Of a stretch of DNA of 50,274 nucleotides, positions 24,382-33,070 are shown one piece after another; position 1 is the stretch's first letter, and the number at the start of each line of letters is the position of its first letter. Both the position numbers and the translations under genes were made by a program. The notes beneath the pieces are model-generated. The model did not search any database. It was not told the DNA's origin and worked only from the letters and a program-made list of their open reading frames with translations. Source of the stretch: Bifidobacterium breve (GTDB taxonomy: Bacteria > Actinomycetota > Acidimicrobiia > Acidimicrobiales > Ilumatobacteraceae); contig CAMCZG010000006.1 of assembly GCA_945886445.1 (NCBI GenBank), positions 1 through 50,274 of the forward strand. Reading direction: 5' to 3'.

Positions 24382-24927
24382 TTACTGAGGAAACTGGCTG
24401 CCAAGATCGCGCAAGGCGTCCCACCGTGGGTCGACTGGGGTCTGAGAACAGCCACAATTCGCCCCATCTGGGGTCGACCTGTCGATGCCGCACACGGGGC
24501 ACAAGCCTGGGCAGTCGGGCCGGCACACAGGGGTGTCGGGTACCGCCAAGAGCACATACTCACGCACCATGGGGGCCAAATTGAGCTGATCGCTTTCCAA
24601 TCGGTACGCATCGGGGTCGGTGATCTCGCGTTGGTAGATCTCGCCGACCTCGCCCACTGCAACACCTGAAATATCTTTTAAGCACCTACAACATTGGTCG
24701 TGCCACTGCGCGCTCACATTGCCCGAGAGCACTATTCCATTGTTGCTGCACTCTAAATGGAGGTGAATGCCAATGAGTTGTGGCAAGAGTCGCGGGTCCT
24801 CGAATTCAAAATGTTTCGACTCGACGTCGATTTCGACATCTTTCCAGTTGCCAGGACGCCGCAAAAGTTCTGCGGCATTCACTAACAACCCGGTGAGAGG
24901 AGAAGGGTGGCGTGCGTTTGACGACAT
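24382..24927 (-). CDS. DUF177 (YceD) family protein
   Basis: 181 residues. DUF177 proteins sit just before rpmF in most bacteria and are linked to 23S rRNA accumulation. Evidence is the central CCRCLKDISG motif, the ...REYVLLAVPDTPVCRPDCPGLC motif and a C-terminal cysteine-rich end (CPVCGIDR ... NCGC) likely to bind zinc, then VDPRWDALRDL. The longer open frame is rejected because ATG at 24927 has an AGAGGG site and starts 7 bases after the upstream gene. Confidence 0.93.
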   Translation of the reverse strand: MSSNARHPSPLTGLLVNAAELLRRPGNWKDVEIDVESKHFEFEDPRLLPQLIGIHLHLECSNNGIVLSGNVSAQWHDQCCRCLKDISGVAVGEVGEIYQREITDPDAYRLESDQLNLAPMVREYVLLAVPDTPVCRPDCPGLCPVCGIDRSTPDGANCGCSQTPVDPRWDALRDLGSQFPQ

Positions 24928-24934
24928 GGACCCT

Positions 24935-25495
24935 CTAGAAACGGTCTTGGTCGAAGAACACCTGCATCTCGCCAGTTGGTTCTTTGACTTGTTCTTCTTC
25001 TTGACCAATTGCCAAACGCTGACGACCACTGGCAACTGTTTTCATGAGTCGGTCGAGCAAAATTTCGAAACTCCCCAAGCGCTGGTCGAGGAAGTCTTCT
25101 GTTTCCATACGTATGCGACGCGCATCTGTTTCTGCAGCTTCCAAAATGCTGCGTGCCCGTGACTCGGCTGCACGAACCACTTCGGTGCGCTGCACCATGC
25201 GCTCTGCTTGCACGCGCGCAGCATCGAGAATTTCATCGCCTTCACGTTTGGTTTTATTCAAGAACTCTTGGCGTTCTTTCAGCATCCAGCGCGCTTGGCG
25301 CAGCTCTTCTGGCAATAATGCTTGGGCTTCTTGCAGGTACCCAATAATTTGATCGCGGTCGATACGTGGCGTACTCGACAGCGGCATGTTTGGCGCATTA
25401 ACAATGATGTCGATGACATCGTTGAGTACTAGTTCAGCATCACCCATTTGTGGTGCGATAGGACGCGCATTTTCGTAACTCTCGTCGTAACTCAT
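24935..25495 (-). CDS. SepIVA/DivIVA-like coiled-coil protein
   Basis: 186 residues, largely helical. A conserved N-terminal part (LVLNDVIDIIVNAPNMPLSSTPRIDRDQIIGYL) precedes a long charged coiled coil rich in Arg/Glu/Ala (about residues 60-160). Length, composition and position between coaD and DUF177 match mycobacterial Rv2927c (SepIVA), a septum-associated protein that also affects envelope precursor metabolism. Its stop overlaps nothing; its start overlaps the coaD stop by 4 bases (ATGA). A role in division or polar growth is inferred from homology by eye and synteny. Confidence 0.8.
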   Translation of the reverse strand: MSYDESYENARPIAPQMGDAELVLNDVIDIIVNAPNMPLSSTPRIDRDQIIGYLQEAQALLPEELRQARWMLKERQEFLNKTKREGDEILDAARVQAERMVQRTEVVRAAESRARSILEAAETDARRIRMETEDFLDQRLGSFEILLDRLMKTVASGRQRLAIGQEEEQVKEPTGEMQVFFDQDRF

Positions 25496-25974
25496 GAAAA
25501 CAACTCCTTTAATGCATGTGCAACGTTGGCCGGCACCAGAGATGATGGGTCGCCACCGTACTGAGCAATTTCCCTAATGAACCTGCTACTCACCGACGTA
25601 AAGGCGGGGCTGCACGGCAGATACACCGTGGGAATTCCTGCAACAGCAAAGTTGGTGTGTGCCATTTGCTGTTCAATTTCAAAATCTCCAGAGTTACGCA
25701 AGCCTTTCACCATGAAATCTGCTTGCACCACACGCGCTGCATCGACCGCCAAACCGGGGAACGCACGAATCTCGACGTTTTTGACTTTTGCCGTTTCCAA
25801 TGCGGTCTGAATGAGAGCAATGCGTTCATCGATACTGAAGACGCCCCCTTGCTTTTCTGGGTTGTGCAAAATAGCCACAACCACTTTTCCAAATAAACGA
25901 GACGCCTGTTCAATGATGTCGAGATGCCCTAAATGGATGGGGTCAAAACTCCCGGGGTATAGAACAGTTGCCAT
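25492..25974 (-). CDS. coaD: Phosphopantetheine adenylyltransferase
   Basis: 160 residues, normal length. CoaD makes dephospho-CoA from ATP and 4'-phosphopantetheine. The nucleotidyltransferase motif GSFDPIHLGHLDII (HxGH) is at the N-terminus and the SSRFIREIAQYGG motif (SSxxxR type) is near residue 130; VKGLRNSGDFEIEQQMA is also typical. It follows rsmD by 8 bases, a pairing conserved in many bacteria. Confidence 0.98.
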   Translation of the reverse strand: MATVLYPGSFDPIHLGHLDIIEQASRLFGKVVVAILHNPEKQGGVFSIDERIALIQTALETAKVKNVEIRAFPGLAVDAARVVQADFMVKGLRNSGDFEIEQQMAHTNFAVAGIPTVYLPCSPAFTSVSSRFIREIAQYGGDPSSLVPANVAHALKELFS

Positions 25975-25982
25975 AACGCCTC

Positions 25983-26552
25983 CTACGGTAGTTCACAACG
26001 CACGAAAAAACCGACGGATGTGCGTCCGTAGGCACGAGTTCGGCTCATTTCCCAGCCATTTGGCGCAGTTTCATGAATGGGACATCGACTTTCCGTCTCT
26101 GCCACCACCACCACATCGCGCGGGGCCGCACTGAGTACAGCGTCAAAAAGCGCGCCCCAATGTTCATATCTATACGGTGGGTCAGCGAGCACCAAATGCG
26201 TTGAGGTGAGTAATTCACCCAGGCGCTGTCGTGAACTCTTGGCCGCTATGTCGAGCACCACAACCGTAGATCTTCCCTCTAAGTCAAGTGCCGCTAGGTT
26301 GCCGCGCAACACACCAAGTGCAGACCGATTGTTTTCTACGAACACGCAATGAGCAGCCCCACGCGACAGTGCTTCAATGCCAAGCGCACCAGAACCTGCA
26401 AAAAGGTCGATCACTCGCTCTTCGCGCACTGCGTTCAAACTATTCAATGCATTGAACACCGCTTCGCGCACTTTGTCGGTGGTGGGCCGGGTGGCTTCAT
26501 CTTCTGGGCCTTCAATACGGCGCCCGCGAAGATCACCTGCAACAACTCGCAT
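25983..26552 (-). CDS. rsmD: 16S rRNA (guanine966-N2)-methyltransferase
   Basis: 189 residues. Marks are MRVVAGDLRGRRI, RPTTDKVREAVFNAL, the SAM-binding VIDLFAGSGALGIEALSRGA and the catalytic LADPPY (DPPY motif of N-methyltransferases). RsmD modifies G966 of 16S rRNA. It is paired with coaD. Its start is only 18 bases from the start of the divergent zinc-ribbon gene, so their promoters must overlap. Confidence 0.95.
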   Translation of the reverse strand: MRVVAGDLRGRRIEGPEDEATRPTTDKVREAVFNALNSLNAVREERVIDLFAGSGALGIEALSRGAAHCVFVENNRSALGVLRGNLAALDLEGRSTVVVLDIAAKSSRQRLGELLTSTHLVLADPPYRYEHWGALFDAVLSAAPRDVVVVAETESRCPIHETAPNGWEMSRTRAYGRTSVGFFVRCELP

Positions 26553-26570
26553 ACCAGTAAGACTACGGGC

Positions 26571-26774
26571 ATGACCTCACCTTCGCCTTCCATTATCTGC
26601 GTTGACTGTGGGGGCCCAGCCCACCTCATTACCCCACCTCGTGAAGATGACGAGTGGCTCGTGGGTGATGTCGTTGCCTATAGATGTCGCGATTGTCGCG
26701 ACAGGTGGGATCTTGTTCTCACTGCCGAAGACTTAGGTATTGAAGAAAACCGGGCCGACCAACCCGACGTTTAA
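26571..26774 (+). CDS. Small zinc-ribbon protein of unknown function
   Basis: 67 residues: ICVDCGGPAH near the start and YRCRDCRDRWD in the middle form two CxxC pairs separated by about 30 residues, a zinc-ribbon pattern, followed by an acidic C-terminus. The frame is open upstream over rsmD, but ATG at 26571 is the first start outside that gene. It is the only plus-strand gene inside the long minus-strand cluster. TAAGAC lies 7 bases before the ATG and no ribosome site is seen, so it may be leaderless. Its stop overlaps the convergent recG stop over TTAA. Confidence 0.7.
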   Translation: MTSPSPSIICVDCGGPAHLITPPREDDEWLVGDVVAYRCRDCRDRWDLVLTAEDLGIEENRADQPDV

Positions 26775-28957
26775 CTGCGCGCGAGGAACTCTTCTTCCGA
26801 GGCAGTGAGCAAAATACGTAACTCGTCGGCTAACGCACTGTGTTTTTCCAACGTGGGGTCTTCTGTAATAACGGCAATTGCTGTTGCGCGAGCCTGCTCA
26901 ATAAGTTCTCTGTCGCTGCGCAGCGAGGCAAGACGCAAATCGCTTGTTCCACGCTGGCGCGAATCCATGAGGGTGCCCTCACCACGTAGTTCTAGGTCTA
27001 TTTCTGCAAGTAAAAAGCCATCGGTTGTTTGCACCAAGGCCTCAACTCGCGGGCCGGGCTCATGTATTAATTCGCCCGACTCTGGAGGTTGTGTCACCAA
27101 CCAACACCGCGATGCAATTTTTCCGCGACCAACGCGACCTCGCAACTGGTGTAACTGCGCGATGCCAAAGCGATCGGCATCGAGCACAACCATCATGGTG
27201 GCGTTAGGAACATCAACGCCCACTTCAATAACCGTCGTTGCCACCAGCACATCGGTTTCTCCACGGCGGAAAGTTTCCATTGAGGTTTCTTTTTCTTGCG
27301 ACGACATTCGCCCATGCAACAGACCAAGCCGTAGGCCCTTTAACTCTCCAACACCTAGTTTCTGAAAAGTATCTTCCGCAGCTGCAGCTTCAATTTTTTC
27401 ACTCTCATCAATAAGTGGGCACACTACAAAAGCCTGCTGGCCGAGCTTTACGGCTGCGCGTACTTCGGCCCACAACTTTTCTTCGCTGTGTTCGCCACTT
27501 GCCCACATGGTCTCAATAGGTGTGCGCCCTGGCGGTAGCTCATCGAGCACGCTCACGTCTAAGTCGCCGTACACCGTCATTGCGGCTGTGCGCGGAATGG
27601 GCGTAGCGGTCATCACCAGTACATCGGGCACTATGGGTAGCCCCTGCGGATTCAGCATTGACTTATCTCTCAAGGCCGCACGCTGTTCAACACCAAAGCG
27701 ATGCTGCTCGTCAATGACCACTACCCCAAGTTTGTTGAATTTCACTGCATCTTGAATGAGCGCATGAGTTCCTATGACAATGTCGACCGTTCCTTCTTCA
27801 AGCCCCTGCAAAACATCGCGACGCTGCTCACCAGTAATGCGGTTTGTCAGCATTTCAACGCGCAGCGGGCGGCTGCCGAAAAGATTTTCTGCATCGGTCA
27901 CCACTAGATCTTCCAGCAATTTACGCACTCCACTTGCATGTTGCTCGGTAAGCACTTCTGTCGGGGCCATCAGCGCCCCTTGAAAGCCTCCTTCAACTGC
28001 TTGTAATAATGCAGCTACAGCAACAACTGTTTTTCCACTACCCACGTCGCCTTGTAATAAACGGTGCATGGGGTGCCCGGCAACAAGGTCTTCGGATATT
28101 TCTGTTATTGCGCGTTGTTGTGCCGCCGTCAAAGGAAAGGGCAATGCACTAATGAACTGCCGCACCATTTTCCCCGAGGCAGAGTGACTAATACCTAGAG
28201 CTTCACGCTCAAGTTGGTGTTTACGCCCCACCAGCACCAACTGCACTCGCAACAATTCATCAAATGCCAAGCGACGACGTGCTGCCTCTTTGGTCTCCAT
28301 GGTGTCGGGCATATGAATGTTTCGCAGTGCTTCATGACGCGGCATTAAACCCAACTGCGTAATAACACTTTCTGGCAATGGGTCAAGAATGCCGCGTGTC
28401 GCACAACGAGAAAGCGCATTTTCCACCCAACCCGCAAACTCCCAAGTTTTGATTCCGTGTTCTTCGCTTTGTGGGTAAATAGGAACAATACGACCCGTTC
28501 GATCGCCGATGAGGTCGACCACTGGGTTTGTCATTTGTAACGAACCCCGATACTCGTCGGCCTTGCCAAAGACAGAAATAGTGAGCCCTTCGCGCAACTG
28601 CTTTTCACGATACGGCTGGTTGAAAAACGTGAGGGTTAACCTACTCGACCCATCGCCAACGACAGCTGTGACGAGCGAGCGACGGTTCTTCGTCATGCGC
28701 TTATTCACGCTGCGCACTTCTACAAGCACCATTGCCTCTACGCCTGGCTCCAAATCTTTCAATCGGCATTCATGGGTGCGATCTACCCAACGCCGCGGAT
28801 ACGCCATGAGCAAGTCGAGAATGCTGATGATGCCGCGCTTGTGCAGGTCTGCGGTGCGCTTTTCTCCGACACCGCGCAGTTCTTCAACTTTACGTAGGTG
28901 CAGATCTCGAAAAGTAATTGGCCCGGTAGCTACTTGAGCATCAGCACTTGTTGCCAC
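26771..28957 (-). CDS. recG: ATP-dependent DNA helicase RecG
   Basis: 728 residues. The N-terminal wedge/OB domain (LRGVGEKRTADLHKRGI, then AMVLVEVRSVNKRMTKNRRS) is followed by the helicase core: GDVGSGKTVVA, APTEVLTEQHA, the DEQH box VVIDEQHRFGVEQRAAL, TATPIPRT, ATTVIEVGVDVPNATMM and QLHQLRGRVGRG. RecG remodels stalled replication forks and Holliday junctions. The start is GTG, five bases after the fakA-like gene, matching the fakA-recG order of Bacillus. Confidence 0.98.
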   Translation of the reverse strand: MATSADAQVATGPITFRDLHLRKVEELRGVGEKRTADLHKRGIISILDLLMAYPRRWVDRTHECRLKDLEPGVEAMVLVEVRSVNKRMTKNRRSLVTAVVGDGSSRLTLTFFNQPYREKQLREGLTISVFGKADEYRGSLQMTNPVVDLIGDRTGRIVPIYPQSEEHGIKTWEFAGWVENALSRCATRGILDPLPESVITQLGLMPRHEALRNIHMPDTMETKEAARRRLAFDELLRVQLVLVGRKHQLEREALGISHSASGKMVRQFISALPFPLTAAQQRAITEISEDLVAGHPMHRLLQGDVGSGKTVVAVAALLQAVEGGFQGALMAPTEVLTEQHASGVRKLLEDLVVTDAENLFGSRPLRVEMLTNRITGEQRRDVLQGLEEGTVDIVIGTHALIQDAVKFNKLGVVVIDEQHRFGVEQRAALRDKSMLNPQGLPIVPDVLVMTATPIPRTAAMTVYGDLDVSVLDELPPGRTPIETMWASGEHSEEKLWAEVRAAVKLGQQAFVVCPLIDESEKIEAAAAEDTFQKLGVGELKGLRLGLLHGRMSSQEKETSMETFRRGETDVLVATTVIEVGVDVPNATMMVVLDADRFGIAQLHQLRGRVGRGKIASRCWLVTQPPESGELIHEPGPRVEALVQTTDGFLLAEIDLELRGEGTLMDSRQRGTSDLRLASLRSDRELIEQARATAIAVITEDPTLEKHSALADELRILLTASEEEFLARS

Positions 28958-28962
28958 AATAT

Positions 28963-30660
28963 TTATTCAACACCAAACAAGTAGGGGTATAGAGGTTGCC
29001 CGCCACGATGCACTTCCACTTCAACACTCCCAAAGTTTTCACCAAGCCATGCGCGCAACTCTTCAGTCATTGCTGGCGTTGCGTCGGCACCCTCCAAAAT
29101 GGTGACAATTTCTCGATCGGGGGTAATGAGGTTTTTTAAAAGTTGCGTCGCTGCTACACGCCATGTGCCGCCAATAGAAACAATGCCGTCTCCGCGCACA
29201 ATACCAATCCAGTCGCCAGCAGTAATGGCGCCAGCATCGCTATCGGTATCGCGCACTGCTTGTGTAATTTCACCTGTGGCCACGCTGTTGGCTGCGGCAG
29301 TCATTTCTCGGGCGTTGTGCTCGGCAGAAGATTCGGGGTCATATACAACAAGGCAAGCAAGGGCTTCGGGCATTGAGCAGGTGGGAACAACGCGAATGTC
29401 TTTGGTGGTGAGTTCAGCAACTTGGAGCGCCACGGGAATGATGTTTTTATTATTTGGCAAGAGAACGACTTGTTGTGCATTCATATGTTCAACAGCGTCA
29501 AGCAACTCTGCTGTTGATGGGTTGAGTGTTTGACCACCCGAAATGACGCCGTGAACACCAAGTTGCCCAAAGAGTTCTGCGATTCCGTCTCCACTGGCAA
29601 CTGCTACTACCGCACATGTAACTGGCGGCAAAGAGGAAGAGGAACGTGCAATTGCATGAACACCAGTGCCCCGCACATGCTCATCGCGCTTTGCATGCTC
29701 TTCTGCAACTTCTTCAAAGAGGTCGGTAACACGAATAGCGCGTGGCCGTCCGCCCAGTGCCAGAGGTGCCTCAATAGCTGCACCAATGTCGTTGGTATGC
29801 ACGTGGCAGTTGTACAAACCGTCGCCACCCACCACCACAATGGAGTCGCCAATTTCACCCCATGCATTTTTGAAATCTTTCGCAAATGCATCGTCGAGGT
29901 CAAGCAGGAACATCACCTCGTAGCGCAATTCGCTCACATCTACTTCGCCACTTTTCACTTCGTGGGTGATGGCATCTAAATCGGGGCCGGCTTCTTCGCT
30001 CGGCTCTGGCAGTGCTTCTCCATCGATGACATGCATCGCAGAGTCGAGTAGCAACAAGAAACCAGCGCCACCGGCGTCGACAACCCCGGCCTGCTTGAGG
30101 ACGGGTAACTGTTCTGGCGTGTTTGCTAACGCAGCACGACCAGCGACGCGAGCGCTGTACAACACGGCGCGTAACGAACCGCCACCGTCGGCTGCAATTA
30201 CTGCGGCATCGGCAGACTCACGCACCACAGTAAGAATGGTTCCTTCAATGGGTTTCAACACTGCGTCATATGCGGCGACCGAGGCCGCTTTCAACGCCTC
30301 AGCAAGTTTTGCGCCGCTCACTTCTGTCACCGTAGAGAAGGTTCCGGCAATGCCGCGCAAAATTTGCGACAAAATAACGCCACTATTTCCACGCGCTCCC
30401 ATGAGCGAGCCATAGCTGATTGCCTGGCACGTATCTGCGAAGGTGTCAGGCGCCCCATCGAGTTCGGCGACCACCGCGTCAAGCGTGCGTGACATATTGG
30501 TACCGGTATCGCCATCGGGAACGGGGTACACATTGAGTCGGTTGATGCCCGCGGCATGTGCCTTCATCGTGTCGCGGAAGGTCACGACGGTCTGGCGGAG
30601 ATGGTCGGCTGACAGCCGATCGAGTGTGGGCACGTGGCTAAGAGTAACGATTTCGGGCAC
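28963..30660 (-). CDS. DAK2/DhaL domain protein, fatty acid kinase FakA-like
   Basis: 565 residues. The N-terminal DhaL (DAK2) domain has NRLNVYPVPDGDTGTNMSRTL with the metal-binding aspartates and SLMGARGNSGVILSQIL; a middle domain (about 230-340) and a C-terminal DegV/EDD-like FakB-interacting-type domain follow (SGGQTLNPSTAELLDAV and LLPNNKNIIPVA). In Firmicutes FakA phosphorylates fatty acids bound to FakB; no fakB is in the window. The start is GTG with no ribosome site, and TAAATA lies 8 bases upstream. It heads the long minus-strand cluster. Confidence 0.9.
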   Translation of the reverse strand: MPEIVTLSHVPTLDRLSADHLRQTVVTFRDTMKAHAAGINRLNVYPVPDGDTGTNMSRTLDAVVAELDGAPDTFADTCQAISYGSLMGARGNSGVILSQILRGIAGTFSTVTEVSGAKLAEALKAASVAAYDAVLKPIEGTILTVVRESADAAVIAADGGGSLRAVLYSARVAGRAALANTPEQLPVLKQAGVVDAGGAGFLLLLDSAMHVIDGEALPEPSEEAGPDLDAITHEVKSGEVDVSELRYEVMFLLDLDDAFAKDFKNAWGEIGDSIVVVGGDGLYNCHVHTNDIGAAIEAPLALGGRPRAIRVTDLFEEVAEEHAKRDEHVRGTGVHAIARSSSSLPPVTCAVVAVASGDGIAELFGQLGVHGVISGGQTLNPSTAELLDAVEHMNAQQVVLLPNNKNIIPVALQVAELTTKDIRVVPTCSMPEALACLVVYDPESSAEHNAREMTAAANSVATGEITQAVRDTDSDAGAITAGDWIGIVRGDGIVSIGGTWRVAATQLLKNLITPDREIVTILEGADATPAMTEELRAWLGENFGSVEVEVHRGGQPLYPYLFGVE

Positions 30661-30668
30661 GGTGTGCC

Positions 30669-30674
30669 TATTTA
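30669..30674 (-). promoter_or_regulatory. Possible -10 box of the fakA-recG cluster
   Basis: On the minus strand TAAATA ends 8 bases before the GTG of the fakA-like gene, without an intervening ribosome site. This would give a leaderless transcript that starts the long cluster. The adjacent palindrome lies just upstream. Confidence 0.35.
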
Positions 30675-30680
30675 GCGCAA

Positions 30681-30703
30681 TTTCCTAGTTGGGGTCTAGG
30701 AAA
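30681..30703. promoter_or_regulatory. Palindrome between divergent fakA-like and rpmB genes
   Basis: Perfect 8-bp arms TTTCCTAG (30681-30688) and CTAGGAAA (30696-30703) are separated by 7 bases, in a 66-base divergent promoter region. The palindrome overlaps the probable -35 of rpmB. It looks like a regulator binding site; a transcribed hairpin is less likely because it lies upstream of both predicted start points. Confidence 0.5.
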
Positions 30704-30718
30704 TCTTGCTGTTAGAGT
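30689..30718 (+). promoter_or_regulatory. Probable promoter of rpmB
   Basis: TTGGGG (30689-30694), 18 bases, then TAGAGT (30713-30718), which ends 8 bases before the rpmB ATG. No ribosome site is present, so the message is probably leaderless. The same -10 hexamer is found before rpe. Confidence 0.45.
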
Positions 30719-30726
30719 CAACCCCT

Positions 30727-30921
30727 ATGTCGTCAAGGTGTGAAGTTTGCGGAAAAGGTCCATCGTGGGGCATGTCAGTGTCGCACTCTCACGTGCGTAC
30801 CAAGCGTCGTTGGAACCCGAATATTCAGCGCATCCGTGCCGTTATTTCAGGCACCACCCGTCGCATCAACGTTTGCACCGGCTGCATCAAGTCGGGCAAG
30901 GTCGTTAAGGCCGGTCAATAG
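30727..30921 (+). CDS. rpmB: 50S ribosomal protein L28
   Basis: 64 residues. MSSRCEVCGKGPSWGMSVSHS, then RTKRRWNPNIQRIRA and the closing NVCTGCIKSGKV are L28 signatures; the two CxxC pairs mark the zinc-binding C+ form. Start ATG at 30727 gives the normal length. It is divergent from the fakA-like gene, whereas in Bacillus rpmB is divergent from yloU-yloV-recG, a very similar layout. Confidence 0.97.
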   Translation: MSSRCEVCGKGPSWGMSVSHSHVRTKRRWNPNIQRIRAVISGTTRRINVCTGCIKSGKVVKAGQ

Positions 30922-30925
30922 ACCA

Positions 30926-31147
30926 ATGCAAGGGATCGTCAAAGCGTACGACCCAGGCTCCGGCGACGGAGTCATCATGTGCGATACCGACCTCGCCGAC
31001 TACATCCTTGCGCCTAATGCGCTCGAGGGTTCCCTCTTTCGGATGTTGCGTCAAGGTCAACGAGTGGTTTTCACAATCGATGAAAACGGGCGTGCCACAC
31101 GTCTCAGCCTTGGCTCTGAATCTGACATGGCAACTCCTGGGTCGTAA
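30926..31147 (+). CDS. Small cold-shock-domain-like protein
   Basis: 73 residues starting MQGIVKAYDPGSGDGVIMCD, with the beta-strand pattern of a cold-shock/OB fold (GIVKAYDP in strand 1, GDGVIM where CspA has KGFGFI, then GQRVVFTIDENGRATRLSL as the last strands). The RNP1 aromatic residues are replaced, so nucleic-acid binding is uncertain. It starts 4 bases after rpmB and is co-transcribed with it. The frame is open further upstream inside rpmB, but ATG at 30926 is the natural start. Confidence 0.75.
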   Translation: MQGIVKAYDPGSGDGVIMCDTDLADYILAPNALEGSLFRMLRQGQRVVFTIDENGRATRLSLGSESDMATPGS

Positions 31148-31156
31148 CATTTCTCT

Positions 31157-31185
31157 TTGACGTCACTTGTACGTAAGAATATGTC
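31157..31185 (+). promoter_or_regulatory. Promoter of pckG
   Basis: TTGACG (31157-31162) and TATGTC (31180-31185) are spaced by exactly 17 bases, the best promoter match seen in the window. It gives a leader of about 50 bases that includes the palindrome CGGCGCGCCG (31207-31216) and an AGGAG ribosome site. Confidence 0.65.
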
Positions 31186-31244
31186 ATCCCCCAATTCACT
31201 CGATGCCGGCGCGCCGACATTGGCTTCACACAGGAGTGCCCACT

Positions 31245-33035
31245 ATGAGCGCCACCACAACTAACACAAAGTTAAAATCATGGGTAGATGAGTGGGCTGC
31301 AATTTTGCAACCTCAAAACATTCACTGGTGCGACGGAACCGCCGACGAGTACAACCAACTGTGCCAGTCACTAGTTGATGCGGGAACTTTCACCAAGCTC
31401 GATGAGGCAAAGCGCCCCAACAGTTATTACGCGCACTCCGACCCGGGCGACGTTGCACGCGTCGAAGATCGCACCTTTATTTGTTCAGCTAATGAATCTG
31501 ATGCTGGCCCCAACAACAACTGGCGTCAGCCAGAAGTGATGCGCGGCGAAATGAAGTCGCTCTATGCCGGCGCCATGAAGGGTCGCACGATGTACGTGGT
31601 GCCCTTCTCAATGGGCCCACTTGGTTCACCCATCGCACATATTGGTGTTCAACTCACCGACTCTGCGTATGTTGCAGTGAGCATGCGCATTATGACCCGT
31701 ATGGGGCAAGGCGCACTCGACGTACTCGGTAACAGCCAATGGGTTCCTTGCGTTCACTCTGTTGGTGCGCCACTCGCGCCAGGTCAGGCCGATTCTTCAT
31801 GGCCATGCAACCCCGACAACAAGTACATCGTTCACTTCCCTGAGACTCGTGAAATTTGGAGCTTTGGTTCTGGCTACGGCGGCAACGCACTGCTTGGCAA
31901 GAAGTGCTTTGCGTTGCGCATTGCCTCTGTCATGGCTCGTGACGACGGATGGCTTGCCGAGCACATGCTCATTTTGAAACTCACCAACCCGCAGGGCGTT
32001 GCCAAATACATTGCAGCGGCATTTCCTTCCGCTTGTGGCAAGACCAACCTCGCCATGCTTGTTCCTACCATTCCAGGTTGGAAAGCAGAAACCATTGGTG
32101 ACGATATTTGCTGGATGAAATTTGGCGAAGATGGCCGTTTGTACGCCATCAACCCAGAAGCCGGCTTCTTTGGTGTTGCGCCAGGAACCGGCTACGACAC
32201 CAACGCCAATGCAATGGAAACATTGTGGGGCAACTCGCTTTTCACCAACACAGCACTCACGCCAGACGGCGATGTGTGGTGGGAAGGCATGAGCGACGAT
32301 GCTCCAGCACGTGCCACCGACTGGAAGGGCAATGCCTGGACTCCAGAAACAGAAACTCCAGCAGCGCACCCCAATGCACGCTTTACCGCACCGGCAGAAC
32401 AATGCCCATCAATTGCAGCTGAATGGGAAGACCCGAAGGGTGTGCCCATTTCGGCAATTCTCTTTGGCGGCCGTCGTCGCACGACGGTTCCACTCGTTAC
32501 TCAGGCATTTAACTGGGAGCACGGCGTGTTCCTCGGTTCCATTATGGCTTCAGAGACCACTGCTGCTCAGGCTGGAGCAGTAGGCAACTTGCGATTCGAT
32601 CCCATGGCAATGCTCCCCTTCTGCGGATACAACATGGCCGATTACTTTGGTCACTGGTTGAAGCTAGGAAGCGCAGCCAAGCCAGAGAACCTGCCACAAA
32701 TCTTCTTCGTGAACTGGTTCCGCCGCGATACCGATGGCCGTTTCTTGTGGCCGGGATACGGCGAAAACAGCCGCGTGTTGAAGTGGGTCTTTGAGCGCGT
32801 CGACGGAACTGCTGGTGCAGTAGAAACTCCTATTGGCAACTTGCCTGTTGTGAGCGACCTCGATACCTCTGGTTTGAAAGTAGATGCTGCCGACATGAGC
32901 ACGTTATTGTCGCTCGACACTGCGGGCTGGCTTGAAGCTGTCCCACAAATTCGTGAGCACTATGCAACCTTTGGTGCAAAGTTGCCACAGCAATTGACAG
33001 CAGCTCTCGACTCGCTCGAAAAAGCACTCGCCTAA
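31245..33035 (+). CDS. pckG: Phosphoenolpyruvate carboxykinase (GTP)
   Basis: 596 residues, the GTP-dependent class typical of actinobacteria. Motifs are the active-site [14 protein letters not shown]-loop with its catalytic cysteine, the substrate-binding [44 protein letters not shown] and the nucleotide-binding FFVNWFRRD. It links oxaloacetate and PEP for gluconeogenesis or anaplerosis. The open frame extends 26 codons upstream, but ATG at 31245 has an AGGAG site. It has its own promoter and a strong terminator. Confidence 0.98.
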   Translation: MSATTTNTKLKSWVDEWAAILQPQNIHWCDGTADEYNQLCQSLVDAGTFTKLDEAKRPNSYYAHSDPGDVARVEDRTFICSANESDAGPNNNWRQPEVMRGEMKSLYAGAMKGRTMYVVPFSMGPLGSPIAHIGVQLTDSAYVAVSMRIMTRMGQGALDVLGNSQWVPCVHSVGAPLAPGQADSSWPCNPDNKYIVHFPETREIWSFGSGYGGNALLGKKCFALRIASVMARDDGWLAEHMLILKLTNPQGVAKYIAAAFPSACGKTNLAMLVPTIPGWKAETIGDDICWMKFGEDGRLYAINPEAGFFGVAPGTGYDTNANAMETLWGNSLFTNTALTPDGDVWWEGMSDDAPARATDWKGNAWTPETETPAAHPNARFTAPAEQCPSIAAEWEDPKGVPISAILFGGRRRTTVPLVTQAFNWEHGVFLGSIMASETTAAQAGAVGNLRFDPMAMLPFCGYNMADYFGHWLKLGSAAKPENLPQIFFVNWFRRDTDGRFLWPGYGENSRVLKWVFERVDGTAGAVETPIGNLPVVSDLDTSGLKVDAADMSTLLSLDTAGWLEAVPQIREHYATFGAKLPQQLTAALDSLEKALA

Positions 33036-33050
33036 CACTTAAGGTTTTAA

Positions 33051-33070
33051 GGGTTGTGAAGGGTTGTGAA
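33051..33070 (+). repeat. Tandem 10-base direct repeat
   Basis: GGGTTGTGAA occurs twice in a row (33051-33060 and 33061-33070), followed by GGGTTCTCGG, which begins the terminator stem. Two copies only; it may have arisen by slippage. Confidence 0.7.

Noticed and set aside
31797-32402. 201-codon minus-strand frame inside pckG
   Set aside because: No domain and fully covered by the well-supported PEP carboxykinase gene.
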